Assembly: GCA_001899775.1 (NCBI GenBank)
Contig: MKWN01000042.1
Location: 1-45,778 of the forward strand
Source: Thiobacillus sp. 65-29
Lineage (GTDB): Bacteria; Pseudomonadota; Gammaproteobacteria; Burkholderiales; Thiobacillaceae
DNA length: 45,778 bases
Reading direction: 5' to 3'
A program made the translations under genes and the position numbers. A model generated the notes under the pieces. The model searched no databases. It saw nothing but the letters and a program-made list of their open reading frames with translations, and had not been told where the DNA came from. Below are positions 18,148 to 25,829 of this stretch, piece by piece. The stretch's first letter is position 1. Every line of letters begins with the position of its first letter.

Positions 18148-19392
18148 GTGACGGCTGACACCAGGCCCCGCCTGCGCACCATCCACAAGTCGAACAAGCT
18201 CGACAACGTCTGCTACGACATCCGCGGGCCGGTGATGGCGCGCGCACGACAGATGGAGGAGGAAGGCCAGCGCATCATCAAGCTGAACATCGGCAATCCG
18301 GCGCCGTTCGGCTTCGAGGCGCCGGAAGAGATTGTGCAGGACGTGATCTTCAACCTGCCCAACGCCTCCGGCTACAGCGATTCCAAGGGCCTGTTCTCGG
18401 CGCGCAAGGCGATCATGCACGAGACCCAGAGGAAGGGCATCGCCGGTGTCACGATCGACGACATCATCGTCGGCAACGGTGTGTCCGAGCTGATCGTGAT
18501 GGCCATGCAGGCGCTGCTCAACAACGGTGACGAGGTGCTGGTGCCGGCGCCCGACTATCCGCTGTGGACCGCCGCCGTGAGTCTGGCCGGCGGCAAGCCG
18601 CGCCACTACATCTGTGATGAAGGCGCCGGCTGGCTGCCCGATCTCGACGATATCCGCAGCAAGATCACCTCGCACACGCGCGCCATCGTCATCATCAATC
18701 CCAATAATCCGACCGGTGCGCTGTATCCGCCGGAGGTGCTGCGGGCGATCGTCGAGATCGCGCGCCAGCACCAGTTGATCGTCTACGCCGACGAGATTTA
18801 CGACAAGGTGCTGTTCGACGGCGTTGAACACACCTCGATCGCCGCACTCGCCGACGACGTGCTCATCGTCACCTTCAACGGCCTGTCCAAGAACTACCGG
18901 GCGTGCGGCTACCGTTCGGGCTGGCTCGTCGTTTCCGGTGACAAACGGCACGCGAAGGATTATCTGGAAGGCCTGAACATGCTCGCGTCGATGCGCCTGT
19001 GCTCCAACGTGCCGGGGCAATACGCCATCCAGACGGCGCTGGGGGGCTACCAGAGCATCAACGACCTGGTCGCGCCGGGCGGACGGCTAACGCGACAGCG
19101 CGATCTCGCCCATGATTTGCTGACCGGGCTTCCGGGCGTCACCTGCATCAAGCCGAAAGCGGCGATGTACCTGTTCCCGCGCCTCGATCCCAAGCTTTAT
19201 CGCGTCGAGGACGACCAGAAATTCATCCTCGACCTGCTGGAGGAGGAGCGCGTGCTGGTGGTGCAGGGCAGCGGCTTCAACTGGCCGAAACCCGACCACT
19301 TCCGCGTGGTGTTCCTGCCGCACGAGGAGGATCTGACCGAGGCGATCGGCCGCATGGGGCGCTTTCTCGACCGGCGGCGGACGCATCGGTGA
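18148..19392 (+). CDS. alaA: AlaA-type alanine-synthesising aminotransferase (PLP)
   Basis: A 414-aa fold-type I aminotransferase that makes alanine from pyruvate and glutamate. Motifs are KLNIGNPAPFGFEAPEEI, NPNNPTGALY, VYADEIYDKVL and the PLP-lysine region FNGLSKNYRACGYRSGW. EGLNMLASMRLCSNVP, ALGGYQSI and the C-terminal LPHEEDLTEAIGRMGRFL follow the E. coli AlaA (YfbQ) pattern closely. GTG 18148 with GGGA 7 nt upstream is preferred over an upstream TTG at the hairpin. It lies before hom and thrC, a common betaproteobacterial order. Confidence 0.93.
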   Translation: MTADTRPRLRTIHKSNKLDNVCYDIRGPVMARARQMEEEGQRIIKLNIGNPAPFGFEAPEEIVQDVIFNLPNASGYSDSKGLFSARKAIMHETQRKGIAGVTIDDIIVGNGVSELIVMAMQALLNNGDEVLVPAPDYPLWTAAVSLAGGKPRHYICDEGAGWLPDLDDIRSKITSHTRAIVIINPNNPTGALYPPEVLRAIVEIARQHQLIVYADEIYDKVLFDGVEHTSIAALADDVLIVTFNGLSKNYRACGYRSGWLVVSGDKRHAKDYLEGLNMLASMRLCSNVPGQYAIQTALGGYQSINDLVAPGGRLTRQRDLAHDLLTGLPGVTCIKPKAAMYLFPRLDPKLYRVEDDQKFILDLLEEERVLVVQGSGFNWPKPDHFRVVFLPHEEDLTEAIGRMGRFLDRRRTHR

Positions 19393-19404
19393 TTTTTTAT
19401 TTTC

Positions 19405-19505
19405 ATCCGCGAAGGACGCGAAGAAGCGCGAAGTAAAGTCAAAGGCATTCCCTGAAAGATATGGCTTTGGGGTTTTCTTCGCGTCCCTTCGCGTCCTTCG
19501 CGGAT
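19405..19505. repeat. Inverted repeat element (CGCGAAGGACGCGAAG family) between alaA and hom
   Basis: Perfect 19-bp arms, ATCCGCGAAGGACGCGAAG (19405-19423) and its reverse complement (19487-19505), enclose 63 bp. Diverged CGCGAAG sub-repeats extend both arms inward. This CGCGAAGGA palindromic family is widespread between genes in proteobacteria. The whole 139-bp gap between alaA and hom is occupied by it and flanking A/T-rich ends, including a T7 run at 19510-19516. Confidence 0.8.
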
Positions 19506-19531
19506 AGAGTTTTTTTATTTGAGATTACACA

Positions 19532-20845
19532 ATGAAACCCATCCACGTCGGCCTCCTGGGCCTGGGCACCGTAGGCGGCGGCACGCTCACCGTGCTGCGT
19601 CGTAACGCCGAAGAAATCAGCCGCCGCGCCGGGCGCGAAATCCGCGTGCTGCGTGCGGCGGTGCGCAACATCGACAAGGCCAGGAAGCTCGCCGGCGACC
19701 TGCCGCTCACCACCAACCCCTTCGACGTCGTCGACGATCCGGCGATCGACATCGTCGTCGAACTGATCGGCGGCCTGGAGCCCGCGCGTGAACTGGTGAT
19801 GCAGGCGATCGCCAACGGCAAGCACGTGGTCACCGCCAACAAGCATCTGGTCGCCAAGCACGGCAACGAGATCTTCGCCGCGGCCCAGGCAAAGGGCGTG
19901 ATGGTCGCGTTCGAGGCGGCCGTGGCCGGCGGCATTCCCATCATCAAGGCGCTGCGCGAGGGCCTCACCGCCAACCGCATCGAGTGGCTGGCCGGCATCA
20001 TCAACGGCACGTCCAACTTCATCCTCAGCGAGATGCGCGACAAGGGCGCGGCCTTCGACGACGTACTGAAGGAAGCGCAGCGCCTGGGTTACGCCGAGGC
20101 CGATCCGACCTTCGATATCGAGGGCATCGACGCCGCGCACAAGCTCACCATTCTCTCGGCGATCGCCTTCGGTATTCCGATGCAGTTCGAACGCGCCTAC
20201 ACCGAGGGCATTTCGAAACTCACGCGCGAGGATGTCAAATACGCCGAGGAACTGGGCTACCGCATCAAGCTGCTGGGCATCGCCCGGCGCACGGACGATG
20301 GCATCGAGTTGCGCGTGCACCCGACGCTGATCCCCGAGCGCCGCCTCATCGCCAATGTCGACGGCGCGATGAACGCCGTGCTGGTGAAGGGCGACGCCGT
20401 CGGTCCGACGCTCTACTACGGTGCCGGCGCCGGTGCCGAGCCGACCGCCTCCGCGGTGGTCGCCGACCTCGTCGACGTCACGCGCCTGCATACCGCCGAC
20501 CCACACCACCGTGTGCCGCATCTGGCGTTCCAGCCGGACCAGCTCGCGGCGACGCCGATCCTGCCGATGGACGAGGTGCGCACCGCCTACTACCTGCGCC
20601 TGCGTGCCTTCGACCGGCCGGGCGTGCTGGCCGACATCACCCGCATCCTCGCCGACAGCGACATCTCCATCGATGCCATGGTGCAGAAGGAACCGGCCGA
20701 GGGCGAAGAGCAGGTCGACATCATCCTGCTCACCCACATCACGATCGAGAAGAACGTCAACGCGGCGATCACCCGGATCGAGGCGCTCGACAGCGTTGCC
20801 GGCAAGGTGATGCGCATCCGTCTGGAAGAACTGGCAGCGAGATAA
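19532..20845 (+). CDS. hom: Homoserine dehydrogenase
   Basis: A 437-aa NAD(P)-dependent enzyme reducing aspartate semialdehyde to homoserine, the branch point to threonine, methionine and isoleucine. The N-terminal Rossmann motif is LLGLGTVGGGT. The catalytic domain has VTANKHLVAKHG, FEAAVAGGIPII, INGTSNFILSEM and EADPTFDIEGIDAAHK. A C-terminal ACT domain (about residues 350-437, FDRPGVLADITRILADSD) supports feedback control by threonine. The start MKPIHVGLLGLG is unambiguous. It lies upstream of thrC but is separated from it by a diguanylate cyclase gene. Confidence 0.96.
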   Translation: MKPIHVGLLGLGTVGGGTLTVLRRNAEEISRRAGREIRVLRAAVRNIDKARKLAGDLPLTTNPFDVVDDPAIDIVVELIGGLEPARELVMQAIANGKHVVTANKHLVAKHGNEIFAAAQAKGVMVAFEAAVAGGIPIIKALREGLTANRIEWLAGIINGTSNFILSEMRDKGAAFDDVLKEAQRLGYAEADPTFDIEGIDAAHKLTILSAIAFGIPMQFERAYTEGISKLTREDVKYAEELGYRIKLLGIARRTDDGIELRVHPTLIPERRLIANVDGAMNAVLVKGDAVGPTLYYGAGAGAEPTASAVVADLVDVTRLHTADPHHRVPHLAFQPDQLAATPILPMDEVRTAYYLRLRAFDRPGVLADITRILADSDISIDAMVQKEPAEGEEQVDIILLTHITIEKNVNAAITRIEALDSVAGKVMRIRLEELAAR

Positions 20846-20893
20846 GGCGTTGCGCCTCGTGTCCTGCGTACTCGCGAGCATACGCCCCGCATC

Positions 20894-22204
20894 ATGAACA
20901 TCATGTCACGCAGCGAGCTTGAATCGGTCGTCACGGAGTCCGTGCGCCAGGACATGGACCGGTATTTCCAGCAGGCCCGCAGCCAATACGTCGGACCCTG
21001 GCATATCGAGGAATTCGAGCAGCATCGGACCAGCCCGGGTTTCGACCAGGCGCAGCTCGTCGACTGCCTGCAACAGTTGCTGGCCGATCATGGCAGCGCC
21101 GCCTGCATCGAACTCATGACGCAAATGTGCGGACGGAACGTGCCCTTCATGATCGTCGCGCACGAGCTTTCGCATCTGCGCGATTTGTTGATCAGGCTCG
21201 CCACCGGAGACGGCAACATGGATGCCGTTCGCGCGATCATGGCATTGTTCGATGTGCTGGAGGATGCGCTGGCCAGGATCTACCTGGCCGGCTTCCTCGG
21301 CACCCTGGGCCAGCGCAACAGCATCCGGCTGCGCCACATCTCCGCGCTCGCGGAAAAGAACCTGCTGGTGCATTTCGAAAAACACCTCGACTGGCTCAGG
21401 CAACTGACGGCTGCGGTTTCAACCCGCGACCGGACCGCGATGCCCGAGGCGCATCACGAGCGCTGCGAGTTCGGCAAATGGTTGCATGGCGAGGGCGCCA
21501 GGCTCGTACGTGACCGCAGCCACTACACGCATCTGGTCGAGATTCACGCCGCCATGCACCACGTCGTGGACGAAATCGCCGGCATGATCGGACGGACCAG
21601 CGACAGCCTGCCGCTCTACGCGCTGATGAAGAAGGCGGAGAATTACTCGCTCGATCTCGGCAACGAGATCGCCATGCTGAACAGCATGGTGATCATGATC
21701 AACTACAACAAGGACCCGATGACCGGTGCCCTGACGCGGCGCTCGCTGGAGCGGGTCATGATCAACCAGCTCGAGATATCGCGTGCCACGGAAACGCCGT
21801 TCTGCGTGCTGATGTGTGATGTCGATCATTTCAAGGAGATCAACGACAGCCATGGGCACACGGTCGGCGATTGCGCCATCGTGCACTTCGCGAACGCGCT
21901 GCGCGGCAATCTGCGCCAGTCCGATCTGATGTTCCGGTTTGGCGGGGACGAATTCCTGCTCATGCTGCCTTCCACCAGCTATCAGCAGGGTTGGGAGGTG
22001 GCGGAAAAACTGCGCAGTGCCGTGGGGCGTGAGGTCATGCCCGTCGGCGTCAAGGCATTGACACTGCGCGCGAGCTTCGGCCTGCTGGAGGTCTGTGGCA
22101 GCAAGACCTCATTCATCGACAGTGAGCTCGTGAACAATCTCATACAGGAATGCGATCAGCGTCTCTACCTCGCCAAGCATCGCGGCAGGGACCAGGTCGC
22201 GTGA
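20894..22204 (+). CDS. Diguanylate cyclase with zinc-sensing CZB domain (DgcZ-like)
   Basis: A 436-aa predicted cytoplasmic enzyme making c-di-GMP from two GTP. A helical N-terminal region of about 150 residues, unassigned, precedes a CZB domain (about 160-240). That domain has a first His in HFEKHLDWL, then HHERCEFGKWLHG with the zinc-binding Cys, then EIHAAMHHVVDEI; these are the ligand positions of E. coli DgcZ. The GGDEF domain (about 275-435) has FGGDEF intact and RQSD five residues before it, which is a product-inhibition I-site (RxxD). The start is MNIMSRS, with a second in-frame ATG at 20903; no clear Shine-Dalgarno. It sits between hom and thrC, an unexpected place. Confidence 0.9.
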   Translation: MNIMSRSELESVVTESVRQDMDRYFQQARSQYVGPWHIEEFEQHRTSPGFDQAQLVDCLQQLLADHGSAACIELMTQMCGRNVPFMIVAHELSHLRDLLIRLATGDGNMDAVRAIMALFDVLEDALARIYLAGFLGTLGQRNSIRLRHISALAEKNLLVHFEKHLDWLRQLTAAVSTRDRTAMPEAHHERCEFGKWLHGEGARLVRDRSHYTHLVEIHAAMHHVVDEIAGMIGRTSDSLPLYALMKKAENYSLDLGNEIAMLNSMVIMINYNKDPMTGALTRRSLERVMINQLEISRATETPFCVLMCDVDHFKEINDSHGHTVGDCAIVHFANALRGNLRQSDLMFRFGGDEFLLMLPSTSYQQGWEVAEKLRSAVGREVMPVGVKALTLRASFGLLEVCGSKTSFIDSELVNNLIQECDQRLYLAKHRGRDQVA

Positions 22205-22229
22205 CAGGCACAACCTTTCCGGGAAAAAC

Positions 22230-23654
22230 ATGAAGTACCAATCCACGCGCGGCAACGCCCCCGTCCAGACTTTCACGCAGATCCTGCTCGGCGGACTCGC
22301 CAGTGACGGCGGGCTCTACGTGCCCGAGGCCTATCCGCGCTTCAGCAGCGACGATCTCGCCGCCATGCGCGGCATGAACTATCGCGAGCTGGCCTTCGCC
22401 GTGCTGTCGCGCCTCGTCGACGATATTCCGGCTGATGACCTGCGCGCGCTCATCGAACGCACGTACACGCCGGATGTGTACCGCTATGTCGGCCGCGGCG
22501 AGAATCCCGCCGACATCACGCCACTGAAGACGCTGGAGCCCGGCTTGCACGTGCTCGCCCTGTCGAACGGCCCGACGCTGGCGTTCAAGGACATGGCGAT
22601 GCAGCTTCTTGGCAACCTGTTCGAGTACGTTCTCGGCAGGACCGGCGGCGAACTCAACATCCTCGGGGCGACTTCGGGCGACACCGGTTCCGCCGCCGAA
22701 TACGCGATGCGCGGCAAGCGCGGCATTCGTGTGTTCATGCTTTCGCCCGAGCACGGCATGACGCGCTTCCAGCAGGCGCAGATGTATGCCTTGCAGGATG
22801 CCAACATCCACAATCTGGTGATCCGCGGCGTGTTCGACCAATGTCAGGACATCGTCAAGGCGGTCTCCAACGATCTCGATTTCAAGGCGAAGCATCACAT
22901 CGGCGCGGTCAACTCGATCAATTGGGTGCGTGTCGCGGCGCAGAGCGTGTACTACTTCAAGGCCTATTTTGCTGCCACCCGCAGCAACGACGAGGAAGTG
23001 TCGTTCTCCGTGCCCTCGGGCAACTTCGGCAACGTCTGCGCCGGCCATATCGCGCGCCAGATGGGCCTGCCGATCTGCAAGCTCATCGTCGCCACCAACG
23101 AGAACGATGTGCTCGACGAGTTCTTCCGCACCGGGGTCTACCGGCCACGTCCGGAAACGAAACACACTTCGAGTCCGAGCATGGATATCTCGAAGGCGTC
23201 CAATTTCGAACGTTTCGTGTTCGATCTCGCCGGGCGCGATGCCGCGAAGATCCGCAGCCTGTGGGCGGCGATCGAATCCGGCGGCAGTTTCGACCTCAGG
23301 GCCGACGGCCTGTTCGACAAGGTGGCCGGCTTCGGCATGGTGTCGGGATCGAGCGGCCACGCCGACCGCATCGACACCATCCGCCGCGTGCACCAGACCT
23401 GGGGTGTGATGATCGATCCGCATACCGCGGACGGCCTGAAAGTCGGGCTGGAACACCGCGAGGCCGGCGTGCCGCTCGTGTGCATGGAAACCGCGCAGCC
23501 CGCCAAGTTCGAGGATGCGATTCGCGAGGCGCTCGGCGTCGAGCCGCTGCGTCCGGCCGAACTCGCCGAGCTCGAGGCGCGGCCGCAGAAGAAGCACGTC
23601 ATGGATGCCGATGTCGAAGCGGTCAAGCGCTATATCGTCGAGCACGCCCGCTGA
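22230..23654 (+). CDS. thrC: Threonine synthase
   Basis: A 474-aa PLP enzyme converting O-phosphohomoserine to threonine, the last step of the pathway. The N-terminus MKYQSTRGNAPVQTF is typical of the long proteobacterial/fungal class. The PLP lysine lies in GPTLAFKDMAMQLLGN; ATSGDTGSAAEYAM and PSGNFGNVCAGHIAR are cofactor-binding loops; NTS-equivalent SSPSMDISKASNFER follows. GGGA lies about 10 nt before the ATG. It is 25 bp after the diguanylate cyclase and overlaps the next ORF. Confidence 0.96.
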   Translation: MKYQSTRGNAPVQTFTQILLGGLASDGGLYVPEAYPRFSSDDLAAMRGMNYRELAFAVLSRLVDDIPADDLRALIERTYTPDVYRYVGRGENPADITPLKTLEPGLHVLALSNGPTLAFKDMAMQLLGNLFEYVLGRTGGELNILGATSGDTGSAAEYAMRGKRGIRVFMLSPEHGMTRFQQAQMYALQDANIHNLVIRGVFDQCQDIVKAVSNDLDFKAKHHIGAVNSINWVRVAAQSVYYFKAYFAATRSNDEEVSFSVPSGNFGNVCAGHIARQMGLPICKLIVATNENDVLDEFFRTGVYRPRPETKHTSSPSMDISKASNFERFVFDLAGRDAAKIRSLWAAIESGGSFDLRADGLFDKVAGFGMVSGSSGHADRIDTIRRVHQTWGVMIDPHTADGLKVGLEHREAGVPLVCMETAQPAKFEDAIREALGVEPLRPAELAELEARPQKKHVMDADVEAVKRYIVEHAR

Positions 23655-24270
23655 GCCCTTCGACGTTCTGCTGGCGCGCGTGCGCGCCTGCACCGTCTGC
23701 GCGCCGCACCTGCCCCACTCGCCGCACCCCGTCGTGCGCGGCTCGCCCTCTGCGCGGCTGCTTATCGTCGGCCAGGCACCGGGGCGGCGCGTACACGAGA
23801 CCGGCATTCCGTGGAACGATCCTTCGGGTGACCTGCTGCGGCAGTGGCTGGGTCTTGCGCGCGAGCAGTTCTACGACGAGTCACGCATCGCCATCGTGCC
23901 CACCGGGCTGTGTTATCCGGGTACCGTCAAGGGCAGCGACCTGCCGCCGCGTCCGGAATGTGCGCCGCTGTGGCATCCGCCACTGCGTGCGGCCATGCCC
24001 GCGATCCGCCTGACGCTCCTGATCGGCGCCTACGCGCAGGCGCATTATCTGGGCAAGCGCCGCCACCGCACACTCGCCGCCACCGTCGCTGCGTGGCGCG
24101 ATTTCGCTCCGGATTATCTGCCGCTGCCGCATCCCAGCCCGCGTAACCGCGGCTGGCTGAAACGCAACCCGTGGTTCGAGGCCGAAGTGCTGCCCATGCT
24201 GCGCGAACGGGTTGGAACGCTGCTGGCGGCGAGCGATAATGGCGGCGCACCTACCTCGCACCTTCGATAA
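23611..24270 (+). CDS. Uracil-DNA glycosylase superfamily protein with Fe-S cysteine pattern
   Basis: A protein of about 219 aa related to family 4 uracil-DNA glycosylases, which remove uracil from DNA. Four cysteines (27, 30, 101 and 117 counting from ATG 23611) have the spacing C-x2-C-x70-C-x15-C, matching the 4Fe-4S motif of that family. Motif A reads LIVGQAPGRRVHETGIPWND and the DNA-binding loop PLPHPSPRN. The start is uncertain: homology begins at FDVLLARVRACTVC, and the only nearby ATG codons (23605, 23611) lie 40-50 bp inside thrC. Overlap with thrC suggests coupling. Classical activity is not proven by motifs, since motif A differs from GEGPG. Confidence 0.82.
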   Translation: MSKRSSAISSSTPAEPFDVLLARVRACTVCAPHLPHSPHPVVRGSPSARLLIVGQAPGRRVHETGIPWNDPSGDLLRQWLGLAREQFYDESRIAIVPTGLCYPGTVKGSDLPPRPECAPLWHPPLRAAMPAIRLTLLIGAYAQAHYLGKRRHRTLAATVAAWRDFAPDYLPLPHPSPRNRGWLKRNPWFEAEVLPMLRERVGTLLAASDNGGAPTSHLR

Positions 24271-24290
24271 ATGACCTTCAGGGAAACCGG

Positions 24291-24899
24291 ATGAAACTCG
24301 TCACCTCGCTTACCAGCCCCTATGGCCGCAAGGTCCGCGTGGTGCTCGCGGAAAAAAAGGTTCCCTTCCAGCTTCAGGTCGAAAATCCCTGGCTGCCCGA
24401 CAGCCCGGTGCCCGAAATCAACCCGCTCGGCAAGGTTCCCGTGCTGGTGCTCGAAGACGGCGTGTCGGTGTTCGATTCGCGCGTCATCGTCGAATACGTC
24501 GACCATCTCACGCCCGTCGCCCATCTCATTCCCGGCGAACCGAAGAGCCGCATGATGGTGCGCGGTGTCGAGGCCCTGGCGGACGGGGTCGCCGATGCCG
24601 CCGTCGCGGTGTACCTGGAGAAGAAGCGCCCCGCCGACAAGCAGAGCGCCGACTGGCTCACCCTGCAGGAGCGCACCCTGTTCCGCGGCCTCGAAGCGCT
24701 GTCGGAAGCGCTCGGCGAGAAACCCTGGTTTCTCGGCAACACCATGACGCTCGCCGACATCGCCTGCGGTTGCATGCTCGGCTACCTCGGGTTGCGCTTT
24801 CCCGAGATCGCCTGGAGGAGCGCGCATCCCAACCTGGCCAAGCTGTACGATAAGCTGATGACCCGCCCCTCGTTCAGGGAAAGCGTGCCGGTCGTCTGA
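24291..24899 (+). CDS. Glutathione S-transferase family protein (SspA/YibF-like)
   Basis: A 202-aa two-domain GST. The thioredoxin-like N-terminal half has SLTSPYGRKVRVVLAEKKVPF with the likely glutathione-contact Ser/Tyr, and the cis-Pro motif LGKVPVLVLEDG followed by VFDSRVIVEYVD. The all-helical C-terminal half has GNTMTLADIACGCMLGYL, the N-capping Asp motif. Closest in pattern to YibF-type GSTs. An alternative is a stringent-starvation SspA-like RNA polymerase partner, but the usual neighbours of sspA are absent. Start ATG 24291 follows the previous stop by 20 bp. Confidence 0.85.
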   Translation: MKLVTSLTSPYGRKVRVVLAEKKVPFQLQVENPWLPDSPVPEINPLGKVPVLVLEDGVSVFDSRVIVEYVDHLTPVAHLIPGEPKSRMMVRGVEALADGVADAAVAVYLEKKRPADKQSADWLTLQERTLFRGLEALSEALGEKPWFLGNTMTLADIACGCMLGYLGLRFPEIAWRSAHPNLAKLYDKLMTRPSFRESVPVV

Positions 24900-25027
24900 A
24901 GGCGATCACAAAAGGCGACTCGCGCGGGATGTGCCAAAGGGAGGTCACGCCCGAACGATCGTCTCCGCTTCCTCACGCGCGCGCCGGGCAGGGGTGAATT
25001 CGAGTCACTCAAGAATGGAGGCCTGTC

Positions 25028-25564
25028 ATGTCGCATGAAACCGCAACCCTCGCCGGCGGCTGCTTCTGGTGCCTCGAAACCGTGTTCAACCGCCTGCGCG
25101 GCGTCGCATCCGCGGTCTCCGGTTACATGGGTGGACACACGCCGAATCCCACCTACCAGGCCGTCTGCAACGGCGATACCGGCCACGCCGAGGTCGTTCA
25201 GGTGCGCTTCGACCCCGAGGTGATTGCCTTCCGGGAATTGCTCGACGTGTTCTTCACGATCCACGACCCGACCCAGATCGACCGCCAGGGCAACGACGCC
25301 GGCACCCAGTACCGCTCGGCCATCTTCTGGCATACGCCGGCGCAGAAAGCCGCGGCGGAAGCCGCGATCGCGGCGCTCACTGCATCAAGGCAGTATGCCG
25401 CACCGATCGTCACCGAGGTCACCGAAGCGACGACGTTCTATCCTGCCGAGGACTACCATCAGCGCTACTACGAGCAAAACCCGCACCAGCCGTATTGCCG
25501 GTTCGTGGTCGCGCCGAAGGTGGCGAAGGCCGAGGCGAAATTCGCGGCGCAGCTCAAATCCTGA
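25028..25564 (+). CDS. msrA: Peptide methionine (S)-S-oxide reductase
   Basis: A 178-aa repair enzyme reducing S-methionine sulfoxide in proteins. The active-site motif GGCFWCLE places the catalytic Cys at residue 12. GYMGGHTPNPTYQAVCNGDTGHAEVV and FFTIHDPTQIDRQGNDAGTQYRSAIF are the family signatures. EDYHQRYYEQNP lies near the end, and a further Cys in QPYCRFVV could act in recycling. ATG 25028 is preceded by GGAGG. The 128-bp gap before it (24900-25027) shows no clear promoter or structure. Confidence 0.96.
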   Translation: MSHETATLAGGCFWCLETVFNRLRGVASAVSGYMGGHTPNPTYQAVCNGDTGHAEVVQVRFDPEVIAFRELLDVFFTIHDPTQIDRQGNDAGTQYRSAIFWHTPAQKAAAEAAIAALTASRQYAAPIVTEVTEATTFYPAEDYHQRYYEQNPHQPYCRFVVAPKVAKAEAKFAAQLKS

Positions 25565-25600
25565 GATTCCACATACGGACTGTGGATCGGCGGCTGCCGC

Positions 25601-25628
25601 TTGATCGAGGCGAAAAAATCGATACAAT
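25601..25628 (+). promoter_or_regulatory. Sigma70-type promoter upstream of the leu leader ORF
   Basis: TTGATC (25601-25606) and TACAAT (25623-25628) are 16 bp apart. The predicted transcription start (about 25635) falls at the ATG of the leader ORF (25636), so that ORF would be leaderless. Confidence 0.5.
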
Positions 25629-25635
25629 CTGGACT

Positions 25636-25725
25636 ATGTCCAATTGGTCTCGCCCCTCCTTCCTCCTCTGCCTGTCGAACGTCCTGTTCGGCAGCCTGCT
25701 GCTGCGCGTCGCGCGCGCACACTGA
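25636..25725 (+). CDS. Leucine-rich leader peptide ORF, candidate leuA attenuation peptide
   Basis: A 29-codon ORF starting MSNWSRPSFLLCL. Seven of its 29 residues are Leu, including LL at 10-11 and LLL at 21-23. It ends 104 bp before leuA. Leucine-codon-rich leader peptides ahead of leuA are the known sensing device for ribosome-mediated attenuation in proteobacteria. The RNA can form an 8-bp stem inside the Leu region (TGTCGAAC near 25676 with GTTCGGCA near 25689) and a 7-bp stem CCGCAAG/CTTGCGG near 25754-25770. No U-rich terminator follows, so the mechanism is unresolved. Confidence 0.5.
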   Translation: MSNWSRPSFLLCLSNVLFGSLLLRVARAH

Positions 25726-25829
25726 ATCCCCCTCCCCCGAGCAGTACCCCGCGCCGCAAGCCGCTTGCGGCAACCCGATATAATGCGTCGGCCCCTATCC
25801 ATCCGGCCTGACCCTCCATGGAGCCCGCC

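Noticed and set aside
25779-25784. Perfect TATAAT between the leader ORF and leuA
   Set aside because: No -35 element at 16-18 bp and no extended -10 TG, so not called a promoter; it could still contribute.
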